Positions 6,732-14,521 of a stretch of DNA of 21,566 nt are shown one piece after another. This DNA is from an uncultured Halieaceae bacterium. GTDB lineage: Bacteria > Pseudomonadota > Gammaproteobacteria > Pseudomonadales > Halieaceae. The notes below the pieces were generated by a model that did no database searches, was not told the origin of the DNA, and saw only the letters and a list, made by a program, of their open reading frames with translations. Within the stretch, counting starts at the first letter, position 1; every line of letters begins with the position of its first letter. The stretch lies in contig CAJXZI010000009.1 in the NCBI GenBank assembly GCA_913063005.1, positions 1 through 21,566 of the forward strand. The letters are read 5' to 3'. Made by a program: the position numbers and the translations under genes.

Positions 6732-7712
6732 TTATCCCAGGAGATGTCTTACCGCGTCACGCTCTTCGCTAAGCTCTTGAGCGGTTGCATCCATTTTCTC
6801 CCGGCTAAAATCATTCACCTCTGCGCCTTCTACAACGGTGTACTGACCGTCAGCACAGGTACAGGGGAATGAGTAAATCAATCCTTCTGGAACATCGTAA
6901 GCGCCGGTCGACAAAATGCCCATTGACGTCCAATCGTTGTCCGCTGTCCCCAGCGCCCAGGTGCGCATGTGATCGATGGCGGCGTTAGCCGCTGAGGCTG
7001 CCGACGAAGCGCCGCGAGCCTTGATAATAGCGGCGCCACGCTGCTGGACTGTTGGAATGAAGTCATTTTCGTACCACGCCTGATCAACCAGTTCGATGGC
7101 CGACTGCCCCTTGATTCGCGCATTGAAAAGATCAGGGTACTGTGTCGCCGAGTGGTTACCCCAAATCGTCATGTTGGTAACGTCGGTATTCACAACGCCC
7201 GTTTTTTGCGCAATCTGTGTGATAGCGCGGTTATGGTCCAAGCGGGTCATTGCGGTGAACTGGCTGCCTGCGATATCAGGCGCATTGTGCATGGCAATCA
7301 GTGCGTTTGTATTAGCGGGGTTACCCACTACGAGCACTTTGATGTCTCTGCTAGCCACGGCGTTCATTGCTTTGCCCTGTGCAGAGAAAATAGCTGCGTT
7401 TGCTTCGAGGAGGTCTTTACGCTCCATGCCTGGTCCGCGTGGTCGCGCACCAACAAGAAGCGCGTAATCAGCATCTGCGAAAGCGATATTCGGGTCATCG
7501 CTGCAAGTGATACCTGCAAGCAGTGGGAACGCGCAGTCGTCCAACTCCATTTTCACGCCTTCGAGTGCATCAAGTGCGGGCGTAATATCGAGCAGGTTGA
7601 GCTTTACAGGTTGGTCGTTACCCAACATGGCACCTGAGGCAATGCGGAAAAGCAGTGCATATCCAATTTGTCCGGCCGCGCCGGTTACGGTAACTGTTAC
7701 AGGTGTTTTCAT
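6732..7712 (-). CDS. mdh: Malate dehydrogenase (NAD-dependent, 326-residue type)
   Basis: Interconverts malate and oxaloacetate in the cytoplasmic TCA cycle. The dinucleotide-binding loop is TGAAGQIG (10-17), and an acidic residue at 42 ends the second strand (NLLD), favouring NAD over NADP. Substrate-loop arginines are in GARPRGPGMERKDLL (R92, R98). VVGNPANTN is at 128-136, LDHNRA (158-163) supplies Asp159 and Arg162, and GNHSA gives the catalytic His187. Length and the segment ARGASSAASAANAAIDH mark the MDH group common in beta-proteobacteria and some marine gammas, not the 312-residue enterobacterial enzyme. The ATG has an excellent Shine-Dalgarno (AAGGAGAG). It is monocistronic, divergent from ttcA, and followed by an inverted repeat. 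Confidence 0.96.
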   Translation of the reverse strand: MKTPVTVTVTGAAGQIGYALLFRIASGAMLGNDQPVKLNLLDITPALDALEGVKMELDDCAFPLLAGITCSDDPNIAFADADYALLVGARPRGPGMERKDLLEANAAIFSAQGKAMNAVASRDIKVLVVGNPANTNALIAMHNAPDIAGSQFTAMTRLDHNRAITQIAQKTGVVNTDVTNMTIWGNHSATQYPDLFNARIKGQSAIELVDQAWYENDFIPTVQQRGAAIIKARGASSAASAANAAIDHMRTWALGTADNDWTSMGILSTGAYDVPEGLIYSFPCTCADGQYTVVEGAEVNDFSREKMDATAQELSEERDAVRHLLG

Positions 7713-7858
7713 GTAGCTCTCCTTGGATAAACGGCCCCAGACCCTGATCTTTTGAGTAAAGCGGATGTGGACAAAGTTGCGACGCGAATTCTCGTGCTCT
7801 CGGCGGCAAACTGCAAGTGCGTTTTATCGTCCAATTACCTGTATTCAGATCGCTAATT

Positions 7859-7887
7859 TTGCGATGTACGACCGGGGCAATTATCAT
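7859..7887 (+). promoter_or_regulatory. Candidate sigma-70 promoter for ttcA-ccm
   Basis: A -35-like TTGCGA (7859-7864), a 17-base spacer and a -10-like TATCAT (7882-7887) put a start site near 7894, about 20 bases before the ttcA ATG. Elements match consensus at 4/6 and 5/6 positions. The mdh promoter must lie in the same 201-bp divergent gap on the other strand; I saw no comparably good match for it. No TTGAT-N4-ATCAA FNR box is visible. Confidence 0.45.
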
Positions 7888-7913
7888 CCGGGTTTTAACG
7901 CGATGGTTTTGGC

Positions 7914-8831
7914 ATGTCCCAGCCCAATAATCCGGTTCAAGAGCACGTACCCAAGGGTACGGAGTCACTTTTAACTGGATCGCCCGCAGGTGATCCCCGC
8001 AAGGCTTCTTACAACCAGAATAAGTTGCGAAAGCGGCTTCGACGGCTCACTGGGCAGGCGATCGCTGACTACAACATGATCGAGGCGGGTGATCGTGTGA
8101 TGGTGTGTCTGTCCGGGGGTAAAGACTCCTACACCATGCTGGACATTTTGCTCCACCTGCAGCGTAGCGCGCCCATTGATTTCGAGATCATTGCCGTCAA
8201 TCTCGACCAGAAACAGCCAGGTTTTCCAGAACACGTGCTGCCCGAGTATCTCGAGGCAATGGGTGTTCCGTACTACATTCTGGAGCGCGATACCTACAGC
8301 GTGGTGCGTTCAGTTATCCCCGAGGGTAAGACCACGTGTGGACTCTGCAGCCGGTTACGACGCGGCACACTGTATGGGTTTGCCGAGCAGATCGGCGCAC
8401 ACAAAATCGCGCTGGGGCATCATCGTGACGATATTGTGGAGACGCTCTTTCTCAACATGTTCTTTGGTGGGAAGTTAAAGGCCATGCCACCAAAGCTACT
8501 GAGTGACGACAAACAAAACATCGTGATTCGACCGCTTGCTTACTGTAAAGAAAGTGATATCGAGCGCTACGCCGCGCAGCAAGACTTCCCCATCATTCCC
8601 TGTAATCTGTGTGGCTCTCAGGAAAACCTGCAGCGAGTAGAAATCAAGAAACTGCTCAGTGACTGGGAGAGGCAGTACCCTGGCCGTACCGAGACGATTT
8701 TTAAATCGCTACACAATGTTTCTCCCTCGCAGCTAGCCGACAGAGATCTGTTCGATTTCGAGACTTTGTCACTTCAGCGCGAGAGTGACGATGACGTTTC
8801 ACTCCCGCTGATAAAAACGGTATCACTGTGA
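7914..8831 (+). CDS. ttcA: tRNA 2-thiocytidine(32) synthetase TtcA
   Basis: Adenylates and thiolates cytidine 32 of certain tRNAs in the cytoplasm, using ATP and an iron-sulfur cluster. It has 305 residues. The PP-loop SGGKDS is at 67-72. TCGLCSRLRRG carries the conserved CxxC (Cys142, Cys145), GHHRDDIVETLFLNMFFGG spans about 168-186, and the second pair is Cys230 and Cys233 (IPCNLCGSQ). These are the TtcA hallmarks rather than those of TilS or TtuA. The ATG at 7914 has no clear Shine-Dalgarno; the predicted leader is only about 20 bases. The stop overlaps the ccmA GTG (GTGA, 8828-8831), so this gene probably heads the cytochrome c maturation operon. The C-terminal acidic tail (RESDDDVS) is unremarkable. 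Confidence 0.96.
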   Translation: MSQPNNPVQEHVPKGTESLLTGSPAGDPRKASYNQNKLRKRLRRLTGQAIADYNMIEAGDRVMVCLSGGKDSYTMLDILLHLQRSAPIDFEIIAVNLDQKQPGFPEHVLPEYLEAMGVPYYILERDTYSVVRSVIPEGKTTCGLCSRLRRGTLYGFAEQIGAHKIALGHHRDDIVETLFLNMFFGGKLKAMPPKLLSDDKQNIVIRPLAYCKESDIERYAAQQDFPIIPCNLCGSQENLQRVEIKKLLSDWERQYPGRTETIFKSLHNVSPSQLADRDLFDFETLSLQRESDDDVSLPLIKTVSL

Positions 8832-9430
8832 GCGAGACATTACTGTCAGTTAGTGATGTCAGCATAAATAAGGGGCTACGTCAGTTGTTGCGTGGTGTGG
8901 ATTTCACCGTAAAGTCGGGTGAGATTTGGCAGTTACGTGGTGGTAACGGGGTAGGAAAAACATCGTTGCTCAGAGCGATGGCTGGACTCGCACGGGTCGA
9001 GGTTTTCGGCGCGATCAATCGTTGCGAGGACATGCTTTACTCCGGTCACGCAACAGCACTCAAAGGCGCGTTGTCTGCGCGGGACAACCTACTGTCTCAT
9101 CCCTCGGGCATGGGGATGCCCACTAGTGCTGAGGTGGACGAAGCTCTGGGTCGAGTAAAATTGCAGGGTTATGAAGAGGCAAAAGCGGGCAGGCTCTCGG
9201 CAGGGCAGAAGCGCCGGGTAGCCTTGGCGCGGCTCTTTCTACCCAGTGGCCGGCTTTGGCTGCTCGACGAGCCTTTTACAGCGCTAGATGTCCTAGGGGT
9301 GAAAATCCTTGAGGAGCGCTTCATTGAGCATGCTGACGCCGGTGGCGCTGTTGTCTTCACTAGCCATCAGCCCGCAGATTTAGGTGACAGGTTAAACCTC
9401 CTCAATTTGGAGCAGTTCAGTGGCGAATGA
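8828..9430 (+). CDS. ccmA: Cytochrome c maturation ABC ATPase CcmA
   Basis: Cytoplasmic ATPase of the CcmAB(C)D complex, which releases haem-loaded CcmE from CcmC. It has 200 residues. Walker A GGNGVGKTS is at 38-46, the CcmA-type signature LSAGQKRR at 123-130, Walker B LWLLDEPF at 143-150 and the H-loop His at 180. YSGHATALKGALSARDNL (about 71-88) is typical of CcmA. It starts with GTG overlapping the ttcA stop and has a poor Shine-Dalgarno, suggesting translational coupling. The 3' end overlaps ccmB by 11 bases. Confidence 0.96.
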   Translation: MSETLLSVSDVSINKGLRQLLRGVDFTVKSGEIWQLRGGNGVGKTSLLRAMAGLARVEVFGAINRCEDMLYSGHATALKGALSARDNLLSHPSGMGMPTSAEVDEALGRVKLQGYEEAKAGRLSAGQKRRVALARLFLPSGRLWLLDEPFTALDVLGVKILEERFIEHADAGGAVVFTSHQPADLGDRLNLLNLEQFSGE

Positions 9431-10151
9431 GTCGAGCAGGCAGGCGAGTAATGTGTCGAGTGGATTGCCCGAACTCAATCTTTCCCAATTTTTGTGGGTT
9501 CAAACACGCAGGCACCTAGGTTTGCTTATTGCCTCTCCCGGGGAGATTGTTAACCCACTCTTATTTTTTTTGCTGGTCGTCATACTTTTTCCCCTGGGAC
9601 TGGGACCTGACCCCGAGCAGTTGTCGCTTTTGGCGCCGGGCATCCTTTGGGTGGTCGCACTACTCGCAAATCTAATGATCTGCATGCGCCTCTTTGTCGA
9701 CGATTTTGAGGACGGTAGTTTAGAGCAACTCGCAATGGCGCCCTTGCCACTTGCTGTTGCAGTTGTGCCGCAACTGCTGGCCTCCTGGCTGGCAAGTGGT
9801 GTCATCTTGAGCCTTGTTTCTCCGCTATTCGGGCTGATGCTTGGCTTTCCATTGGCGGCAGCGCCTACACTCGTCGCGAGCTTGCTAATGGGAACGCTCA
9901 TTATGCTGCTTGTAGGCGCTATTGGTGCTGCGCTGACAGTGGGTATCCAGCGAGGCGGTATTCTGCTGGCGCTATTGATTCTGCCGCTCTACGTCCCCAT
10001 CTTAATCGCCGGTACTCGGGCGTTAGAGGAGGCGACCAGCCAGGGTGACCCTATGGTGGCGCTCGCTTTGTTAGGTGCGGGTGTAACAGGTGGGCTCGTG
10101 TTAGCGCCCGTGGCGATTGCAGCAGGACTCAGAGTGTCTTTGGAACTCTGA
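9420..10151 (+). CDS. ccmB: Haem exporter/maturation permease CcmB
   Basis: Inner-membrane partner of CcmA with about six membrane helices in 243 residues. The E. coli protein is about 220, and the extra length is a polar N-terminus of roughly 20 residues. Family landmarks are the conserved SPGEIVNPLLFFLLVVILFP (about 39-58), LAPGILWVVALLA (71-83), FEDGSLEQL (96-104) and the C-terminal ILPLYVPILI (187-196). The GTG start at 9420 lies inside ccmA (11-base overlap). A later internal start would give a length nearer the norm, but none is clearly better. Confidence 0.94.
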   Translation: MANESSRQASNVSSGLPELNLSQFLWVQTRRHLGLLIASPGEIVNPLLFFLLVVILFPLGLGPDPEQLSLLAPGILWVVALLANLMICMRLFVDDFEDGSLEQLAMAPLPLAVAVVPQLLASWLASGVILSLVSPLFGLMLGFPLAAAPTLVASLLMGTLIMLLVGAIGAALTVGIQRGGILLALLILPLYVPILIAGTRALEEATSQGDPMVALALLGAGVTGGLVLAPVAIAAGLRVSLEL

Positions 10152-10188
10152 CGCTCCTTTTACTGGATTTACCCTATATACTTCTACT

Positions 10189-10923
10189 ATGTGGCGCATT
10201 ATTCATCAATTTGGCTCTCCGCCCTGGGTTTATCGATTTTGCGATCGTGTTATTCCGTGGTTGCTGCCGCTAACTATGCTCGCCCTTGTGGTTGGCAGTG
10301 TCTGGGGCCTGTTATACGCGCCGACGGACTACAAGCAGGGCGATTCTTATCGAATTATCTACATCCATGTGCCGACGGCGGTTGTGTCACTTGCTGGCTA
10401 TTACGTGATGGCTTTTGCTGGACTCGTGAGTCTGGTCTGGCGCATTAAACTTGCGGACACGGCAATGCGAGCGGCGGCTCCGATCGGGGCGGCTTTCACA
10501 GCCGTTGCCCTGATAACAGGTGCCATTTGGGGCAAACCTACTTGGGGTGCCTGGTGGGTGTGGGATGCGCGCGTGACCTCGATGTTGATACTTTTCTTCC
10601 TTTACGTGGGTGTAATCGCACTTTTTCAGGCTTACGAGAACAAGGCCGTTGCCGCACGCGCATGCGCAATTCTGAGCCTTGTTGGTACCGTGAATATCCC
10701 AATTATCTATAAGTCTGTTGATTGGTGGTACTCGTTGCATCAGCCGGCCTCGATTAAGTTCACCGGGGAGTCAGCCATCGATGCGTCAATGTTGTATCCA
10801 CTACTCGGTATGATCGTGACGTTTTACGCGCTTTTCGCGTTATTGATGATGCTTAACTTGAGGCAAATGCTGACTGAAGAGCACGCAAGATCATCCTGGT
10901 TGGTAAAGAGGCTGGCGCATTAA
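10189..10923 (+). CDS. ccmC: Haem-handling membrane protein CcmC
   Basis: Binds haem at the periplasmic face and hands it to CcmE. From the ATG at 10189 it has 244 residues and six membrane helices. The tryptophan-rich WWD motif WGAWWVWD is at 119-126, flanked by the axial-ligand candidates His60 (IIYIHVP) and His184 (SLHQP). The frame is open upstream to 10117, which would overlap ccmB. The ATG at 10189 is chosen because MWRIIHQFGSPPWVY is the usual family N-terminus. No good Shine-Dalgarno precedes it, and the 37-base space after ccmB is the largest gap in the operon. Confidence 0.95.
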   Translation: MWRIIHQFGSPPWVYRFCDRVIPWLLPLTMLALVVGSVWGLLYAPTDYKQGDSYRIIYIHVPTAVVSLAGYYVMAFAGLVSLVWRIKLADTAMRAAAPIGAAFTAVALITGAIWGKPTWGAWWVWDARVTSMLILFFLYVGVIALFQAYENKAVAARACAILSLVGTVNIPIIYKSVDWWYSLHQPASIKFTGESAIDASMLYPLLGMIVTFYALFALLMMLNLRQMLTEEHARSSWLVKRLAH

Positions 10924-10924
10924 A

Positions 10925-11158
10925 ATGCAATTCGATTCTTTTTCTGATGCCATAGCAATGGGTGGTCACGGTCCCTACGTTTGGGCTGCCTACGCGATCA
11001 CGCTTTTTGTCGTAATGATCATTCTTCTTCGGCCAATTGTGGCTACTCGGCAATTGCAAAGTGAGATTCGGCGAGTTTCTGCGCGACAATCCGCACAACC
11101 AATGAGTTCAGAAAACGGCCACCAGGCCCAAGAGGTGGTCGATGCACCCCAAACGTAA
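10925..11158 (+). CDS. ccmD: Small haem exporter subunit CcmD
   Basis: A 77-residue single-span membrane protein that stabilises the CcmABC complex and aids holo-CcmE release. The N-terminal segment FLAMGGHGPYVW is represented here as AIAMGGHGPYVWAAYAIT (about 9-26), a strong CcmD signature. It is followed by one membrane helix (about 18-36) and a basic cytoplasmic stretch (RRVSAR). It begins one base after the ccmC stop and overlaps ccmE by 17 bases. The polar tail after residue 45 is longer than in the shortest homologues. Confidence 0.93.
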   Translation: MQFDSFSDAIAMGGHGPYVWAAYAITLFVVMIILLRPIVATRQLQSEIRRVSARQSAQPMSSENGHQAQEVVDAPQT

Positions 11159-11585
11159 GCAGCGCTTGATGGTGGCACTGTCTGTCGTGGTGTTATCGAG
11201 CGCCACCATAGGGCTCATAGCGTACGCGCTCAGCGGCAATATCAACCTGTTTTATTCGCCCTCCGAGGTAGCTTCTGGCGAAGCACCTACTGATCGCAAG
11301 CTGCGAGTGGGCGGCATGGTTGTCGAGGGGAGTGTTGAACGTGCGTCCGATCGACTGGAGACCCGATTTGAGGTCACGGATTTCGTTAATTCCGTCACAG
11401 TGACCTACGATGGCATTTTGCCTGACCTCTTCGCAGAGGGAGAGGGTGTTGTCGCAACAGGTGTCCTGGGTGCCGACGGTGTTGTCACCGCCAGTGAAGT
11501 GCTCGCTAAACACGATGAGAACTACATGCCGCCCGAGGTGGCAGAGGCACTTGAGAAAGCTAACGCAGGGGGAGCGTCTCAGTGA
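11142..11585 (+). CDS. ccmE: Periplasmic haem chaperone CcmE
   Basis: Carries haem through a covalent histidine bond before transfer to apocytochrome c. It has 147 residues: a basic start (MHPKRKQRL), one membrane anchor (about 9-30), then an OB-fold periplasmic domain. LRVGGMVVEGSV (54-65) and the haem-attachment motif LAKHDENYMP place the covalent histidine at 124 and the accessory tyrosine at 128. This is the classical His type (HxxxY), not the CxxxY variant. The ATG at 11142 has AAGAGGT upstream and lies inside ccmD. The stop overlaps the ccmF GTG (GTGA). Confidence 0.97.
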   Translation: MHPKRKQRLMVALSVVVLSSATIGLIAYALSGNINLFYSPSEVASGEAPTDRKLRVGGMVVEGSVERASDRLETRFEVTDFVNSVTVTYDGILPDLFAEGEGVVATGVLGADGVVTASEVLAKHDENYMPPEVAEALEKANAGGASQ

Positions 11586-13555
11586 TACCTGAAGCGGGAC
11601 AAATTGCGTTAATTATCGCCTTGTGCCTCGCAAGCCTATTGGGTGTTGTGCCTATGGCCGGTGCCTGGCGTGATCAGCGATGGGCGATGAATTTGGCGCC
11701 AAGCTTAGCTGCCGGTCTGTTTGTCTTTCTTACCATAGCGTTCGCGTGCTTGGTGGTTGTGTTTTTGCAGGACGACTTTTCGGTGAAGGTCGTTGCCAGC
11801 AACTCGAATTCACTGCTGCCTCAGATTTACAAGTTTTCAGCGGTATGGGGCAACCACGAAGGCTCTTTGTTGCTGTGGGTTTGGATTCTCGGTGCTTGGG
11901 CGTTGGCGGTTGCCGTTGCAAGTCGAGGACTGCCGTTAGTTGTCCTAGCAAGAGTTTTAAGTGTGCTCGGTCTCATAGCGGTTGGGTTTATTGCCTTCTC
12001 ACTTTTTACCTCGAACCCCTTCGAGCGGTTGCTGCCCGGCGTAGCGGCAGAGGGCAATGATCTCAATCCGCTGCTGCAAGATCCCGGCCTCATTATTCAT
12101 CCCCCGCTTCTCTACATGGGCTACGTGGGACTCGCCGTTCCGTTTGCCTTCGCCTTAGCAGCGTTAATGGGCGGTCGTTTGGACGCCGCCTGGGCTAAGT
12201 GGTCACGGCCTTGGACGAACGTTGCCTGGGCCTTTTTAACGCTTGGCATCATGTTAGGTAGTTGGTGGGCTTACTACGAGCTTGGCTGGGGTGGCTGGTG
12301 GTTCTGGGATCCCGTAGAGAACGCTTCCTTTATGCCGTGGTTGGTCGGTACCGCGCTCATTCATAGTCTTGCTGTTACTGAAAAGCGCGGGTTATTCCGT
12401 TCTTGGACTGTCCTACTTGCTATCTCAGCCTTCTCGCTATCGCTCCTTGGCACATTCTTGGTCCGATCGGGTGTATTGACCTCGGTCCATGCGTTTGCCG
12501 CAGACCCTGAGCGGGGCTTGTTTATTCTGGTGTTTTTGGTTTTGGTCGTCGGTGGCTCGTTGACGCTCTATGCATTTCGCGCGCCAACCGTTGCCAGTCC
12601 CATTAATTATCGACTTGAGTCTCGAGAGTCCTTGTTACTGGCAAACAACCTGATTTTTGCGGTTTCTGCGATTGTTGTTTTGCTGGGTACATTATTCCCG
12701 CTTCTTATGGATGCATTAGGGCAGGGCAAGTACTCAGTAGGCCCCCCTTATTTCAATGCCGTGTTCGTGCCCGCTATGGCGTTGCTGGCACCGTTCATGG
12801 CAATAGGCCCCATATCACGTTGGAAGTCTGATTCCTCGAAACGCTGGCTTAACGAGTTATTGCTACCCGGCGCCGCGTGTCTAGCCGTTGCCATCGTCGC
12901 GCCTTATTTTGGTGTTGGTGAGGTCAATGTATGGGCTTCGCTCGCTGTATTACTTGCCGGGTGGTTGGTTATTGGGCTGGTGCGTGACCTTCAGCAACGC
13001 ATGCGCGGGGTAAACTCTACGACAGCTTTTATGGCTAGGTTGACACCTTCTTACCTCGGGATGCTGGCGGCGCATGCGGGTTTTGCGCTGACGATTGTCG
13101 GTGCTGTATTCGTTACCCAGTTCAGTGCGGAGCGGGACCTCAGGATGGAGGTTGGCGATGTGGTGGAGTTGAATGGCTACACATTCAAACTCACCAAGCT
13201 TACCGTTGTTGAGGGGCCAAATTACGCTGCGGATCGGGGTGTTTTTGCAGTCACATACAACGGTGAGTCGTTATCTGATCTCATGCCTGAGAAACGGCGT
13301 TATGTTGCAAGCGGACAAATCATGACAGAGGCCGCAATAGATGCAGGTACGATGCGGGACCTCTACATTGCATTGGGCGAGCCTCTTGGCGACGGCGCCT
13401 GGTCTGTACGTATTCAGCACAAACCACTGATTCGCTGGATTTGGTTTGGCGCGTTGATGATAGGTTTGGGTGGTTTGACAACCGCGCTCGATCGACGATA
13501 CCGAAGAGTATCCGCTGGGCGAGCTGTGAGGGGAGACGAGGCGCTTGCTACTTAA
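11582..13555 (+). CDS. ccmF: Cytochrome c haem lyase subunit CcmF
   Basis: Core of the haem ligation complex in the inner membrane. It has 657 residues, many membrane helices, and the WWD motif WGGWWFWDPVEN at about 236-247. Periplasmic histidine candidates are His173 (IIHPPLLYMGYVG) and His261 (ALIHSLAVTEKRG). HEGSLLLW (92-99) and GTFLVRSGVLTSVHAFA are also typical. The GTG start at 11582 overlaps the ccmE stop and has a strong GGGGGAG 7 bases upstream. The 3' end overlaps ccmG by 11 bases. Confidence 0.97.
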   Translation: MIPEAGQIALIIALCLASLLGVVPMAGAWRDQRWAMNLAPSLAAGLFVFLTIAFACLVVVFLQDDFSVKVVASNSNSLLPQIYKFSAVWGNHEGSLLLWVWILGAWALAVAVASRGLPLVVLARVLSVLGLIAVGFIAFSLFTSNPFERLLPGVAAEGNDLNPLLQDPGLIIHPPLLYMGYVGLAVPFAFALAALMGGRLDAAWAKWSRPWTNVAWAFLTLGIMLGSWWAYYELGWGGWWFWDPVENASFMPWLVGTALIHSLAVTEKRGLFRSWTVLLAISAFSLSLLGTFLVRSGVLTSVHAFAADPERGLFILVFLVLVVGGSLTLYAFRAPTVASPINYRLESRESLLLANNLIFAVSAIVVLLGTLFPLLMDALGQGKYSVGPPYFNAVFVPAMALLAPFMAIGPISRWKSDSSKRWLNELLLPGAACLAVAIVAPYFGVGEVNVWASLAVLLAGWLVIGLVRDLQQRMRGVNSTTAFMARLTPSYLGMLAAHAGFALTIVGAVFVTQFSAERDLRMEVGDVVELNGYTFKLTKLTVVEGPNYAADRGVFAVTYNGESLSDLMPEKRRYVASGQIMTEAAIDAGTMRDLYIALGEPLGDGAWSVRIQHKPLIRWIWFGALMIGLGGLTTALDRRYRRVSAGRAVRGDEALAT

Positions 13556-14060
13556 ACGGTTTCTCCCGCTGGGTGCTTTCCTTGTCCTAGTGCTTCTATT
13601 GGTGCGCGGGCTTTCTCTAGATCCGACAGAGTTGCCGTCTGCCAGGCTTGGTAAAAGCATTCCATCGTTTAACTTGCCCGTTCTTGATGCCCCCGATATG
13701 CGAAGTTCGGAGGACTGGCGTGGTAAGCCTGCATTGATAAATGTCTGGGCTACCTGGTGTTTTTCCTGTCGCGTTGAGCATCCTTATTTGCTGCAACTGG
13801 CCGAGCAGGGCGTCACTATTTACGGGCTAAATTACAAAGACGAGCCCCTAAAGGCGTCACAGTGGTTGGTTGATCTCGGAAATCCCTACGCGGAAACTGT
13901 GGTTGATCAAAGCGGTGACTTTGGTCTCGATCTGGGTGTTTATGGTGCCCCGGAGACTTACGTTATCGACGCGAAGGGCATCATTCGACACCGACACGTC
14001 GGTGTTGTCGATGAGCAGGTTTGGCTCGAACAACTTCAACCCTTTTTTGAGGCAGATTGA
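13545..14060 (+). CDS. ccmG: Thiol:disulfide interchange protein CcmG/DsbE
   Basis: Membrane-anchored thioredoxin-like protein that reduces the apocytochrome CXXCH cysteines or CcmH. It has 171 residues with an N-terminal anchor (about 5-22). NVWATWCFSCRVEHP holds the redox pair Cys72-Cys75, and the cis-proline region is YGAPETYVID (about 132-141). The start is TTG 13545: no in-frame ATG occurs before residue 52, TTG gives the expected anchor, and GGGGAG lies 9 bases upstream. The ATG of ccmH shares a base with its stop (TGATG). Confidence 0.95.
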   Translation: MLLKRFLPLGAFLVLVLLLVRGLSLDPTELPSARLGKSIPSFNLPVLDAPDMRSSEDWRGKPALINVWATWCFSCRVEHPYLLQLAEQGVTIYGLNYKDEPLKASQWLVDLGNPYAETVVDQSGDFGLDLGVYGAPETYVIDAKGIIRHRHVGVVDEQVWLEQLQPFFEAD

Positions 14061-14521
14061 TGGCGCGTTGGGTTTTATTAGCTCTATTGGTTCCGTTTAT
14101 GGCGCTGCACGCCAATGCCGTGATTGAAACGTACGAATTCAGCACACCAACGCTTGAGGCCCGCTACAAGGCGCTCAGCCAAGAGCTGCGATGCCCAAAA
14201 TGTCAGAATCAGAACATCGCTGACTCGAACGCACCGATTTCGCGAGATTTGAGAGCCATCGTTCATGAGCAACTCGAAGCGGGTGCCACCGATGAGGAGA
14301 TTATTCTCTATTTGGTGGATCGCTACGGTGAATTTGTTCGGTATCGACCGGGTGTTGACACCAACACCTTCTGGCTGTGGTCGGCACCACTGATTCTATT
14401 TGTCATGGCGCTTGCCGTCGTATGGATTCAGATTCGTGGCGACCGCAAAGAGACGACAGTTGAGTCCAATGAAGTACGTGCGCGGCAACTTCGTGAAAAA
14501 TACGGTGAAGCCCCAAAATGA
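14060..14521 (+). CDS. ccmH: Cytochrome c maturation protein CcmH (CcmH/CycL type)
   Basis: Periplasmic, membrane-anchored thiol protein of the haem ligation complex. From the ATG at 14060 it has 153 residues: signal peptide about 1-20 (cleavage near HANA), then the LRCPKCQNQ motif with Cys45 and Cys48. The three-helix domain (IADSNAPISRDLR ... YLVDRYGEFVRYRP) precedes a C-terminal membrane helix at about 104-123. A TTG three bases upstream (14057) is in frame but less likely. It is the short form, with the TPR part encoded separately as ccmI. The stop overlaps the ccmI start (ATGA, 14518-14521). Confidence 0.96.
   Translation: MARWVLLALLVPFMALHANAVIETYEFSTPTLEARYKALSQELRCPKCQNQNIADSNAPISRDLRAIVHEQLEAGATDEEIILYLVDRYGEFVRYRPGVDTNTFWLWSAPLILFVMALAVVWIQIRGDRKETTVESNEVRARQLREKYGEAPK

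Noticed and set aside
7713..7913. FNR-type operator controlling ttcA or mdh
   Set aside because: No sequence close to TTGAT-N4-ATCAA is visible in the divergent gap.
10117..10188. Upstream extension of ccmC
   Set aside because: The extra 24 residues overlap ccmB and lack similarity to CcmC; the family N-terminus starts at the ATG at 10189.
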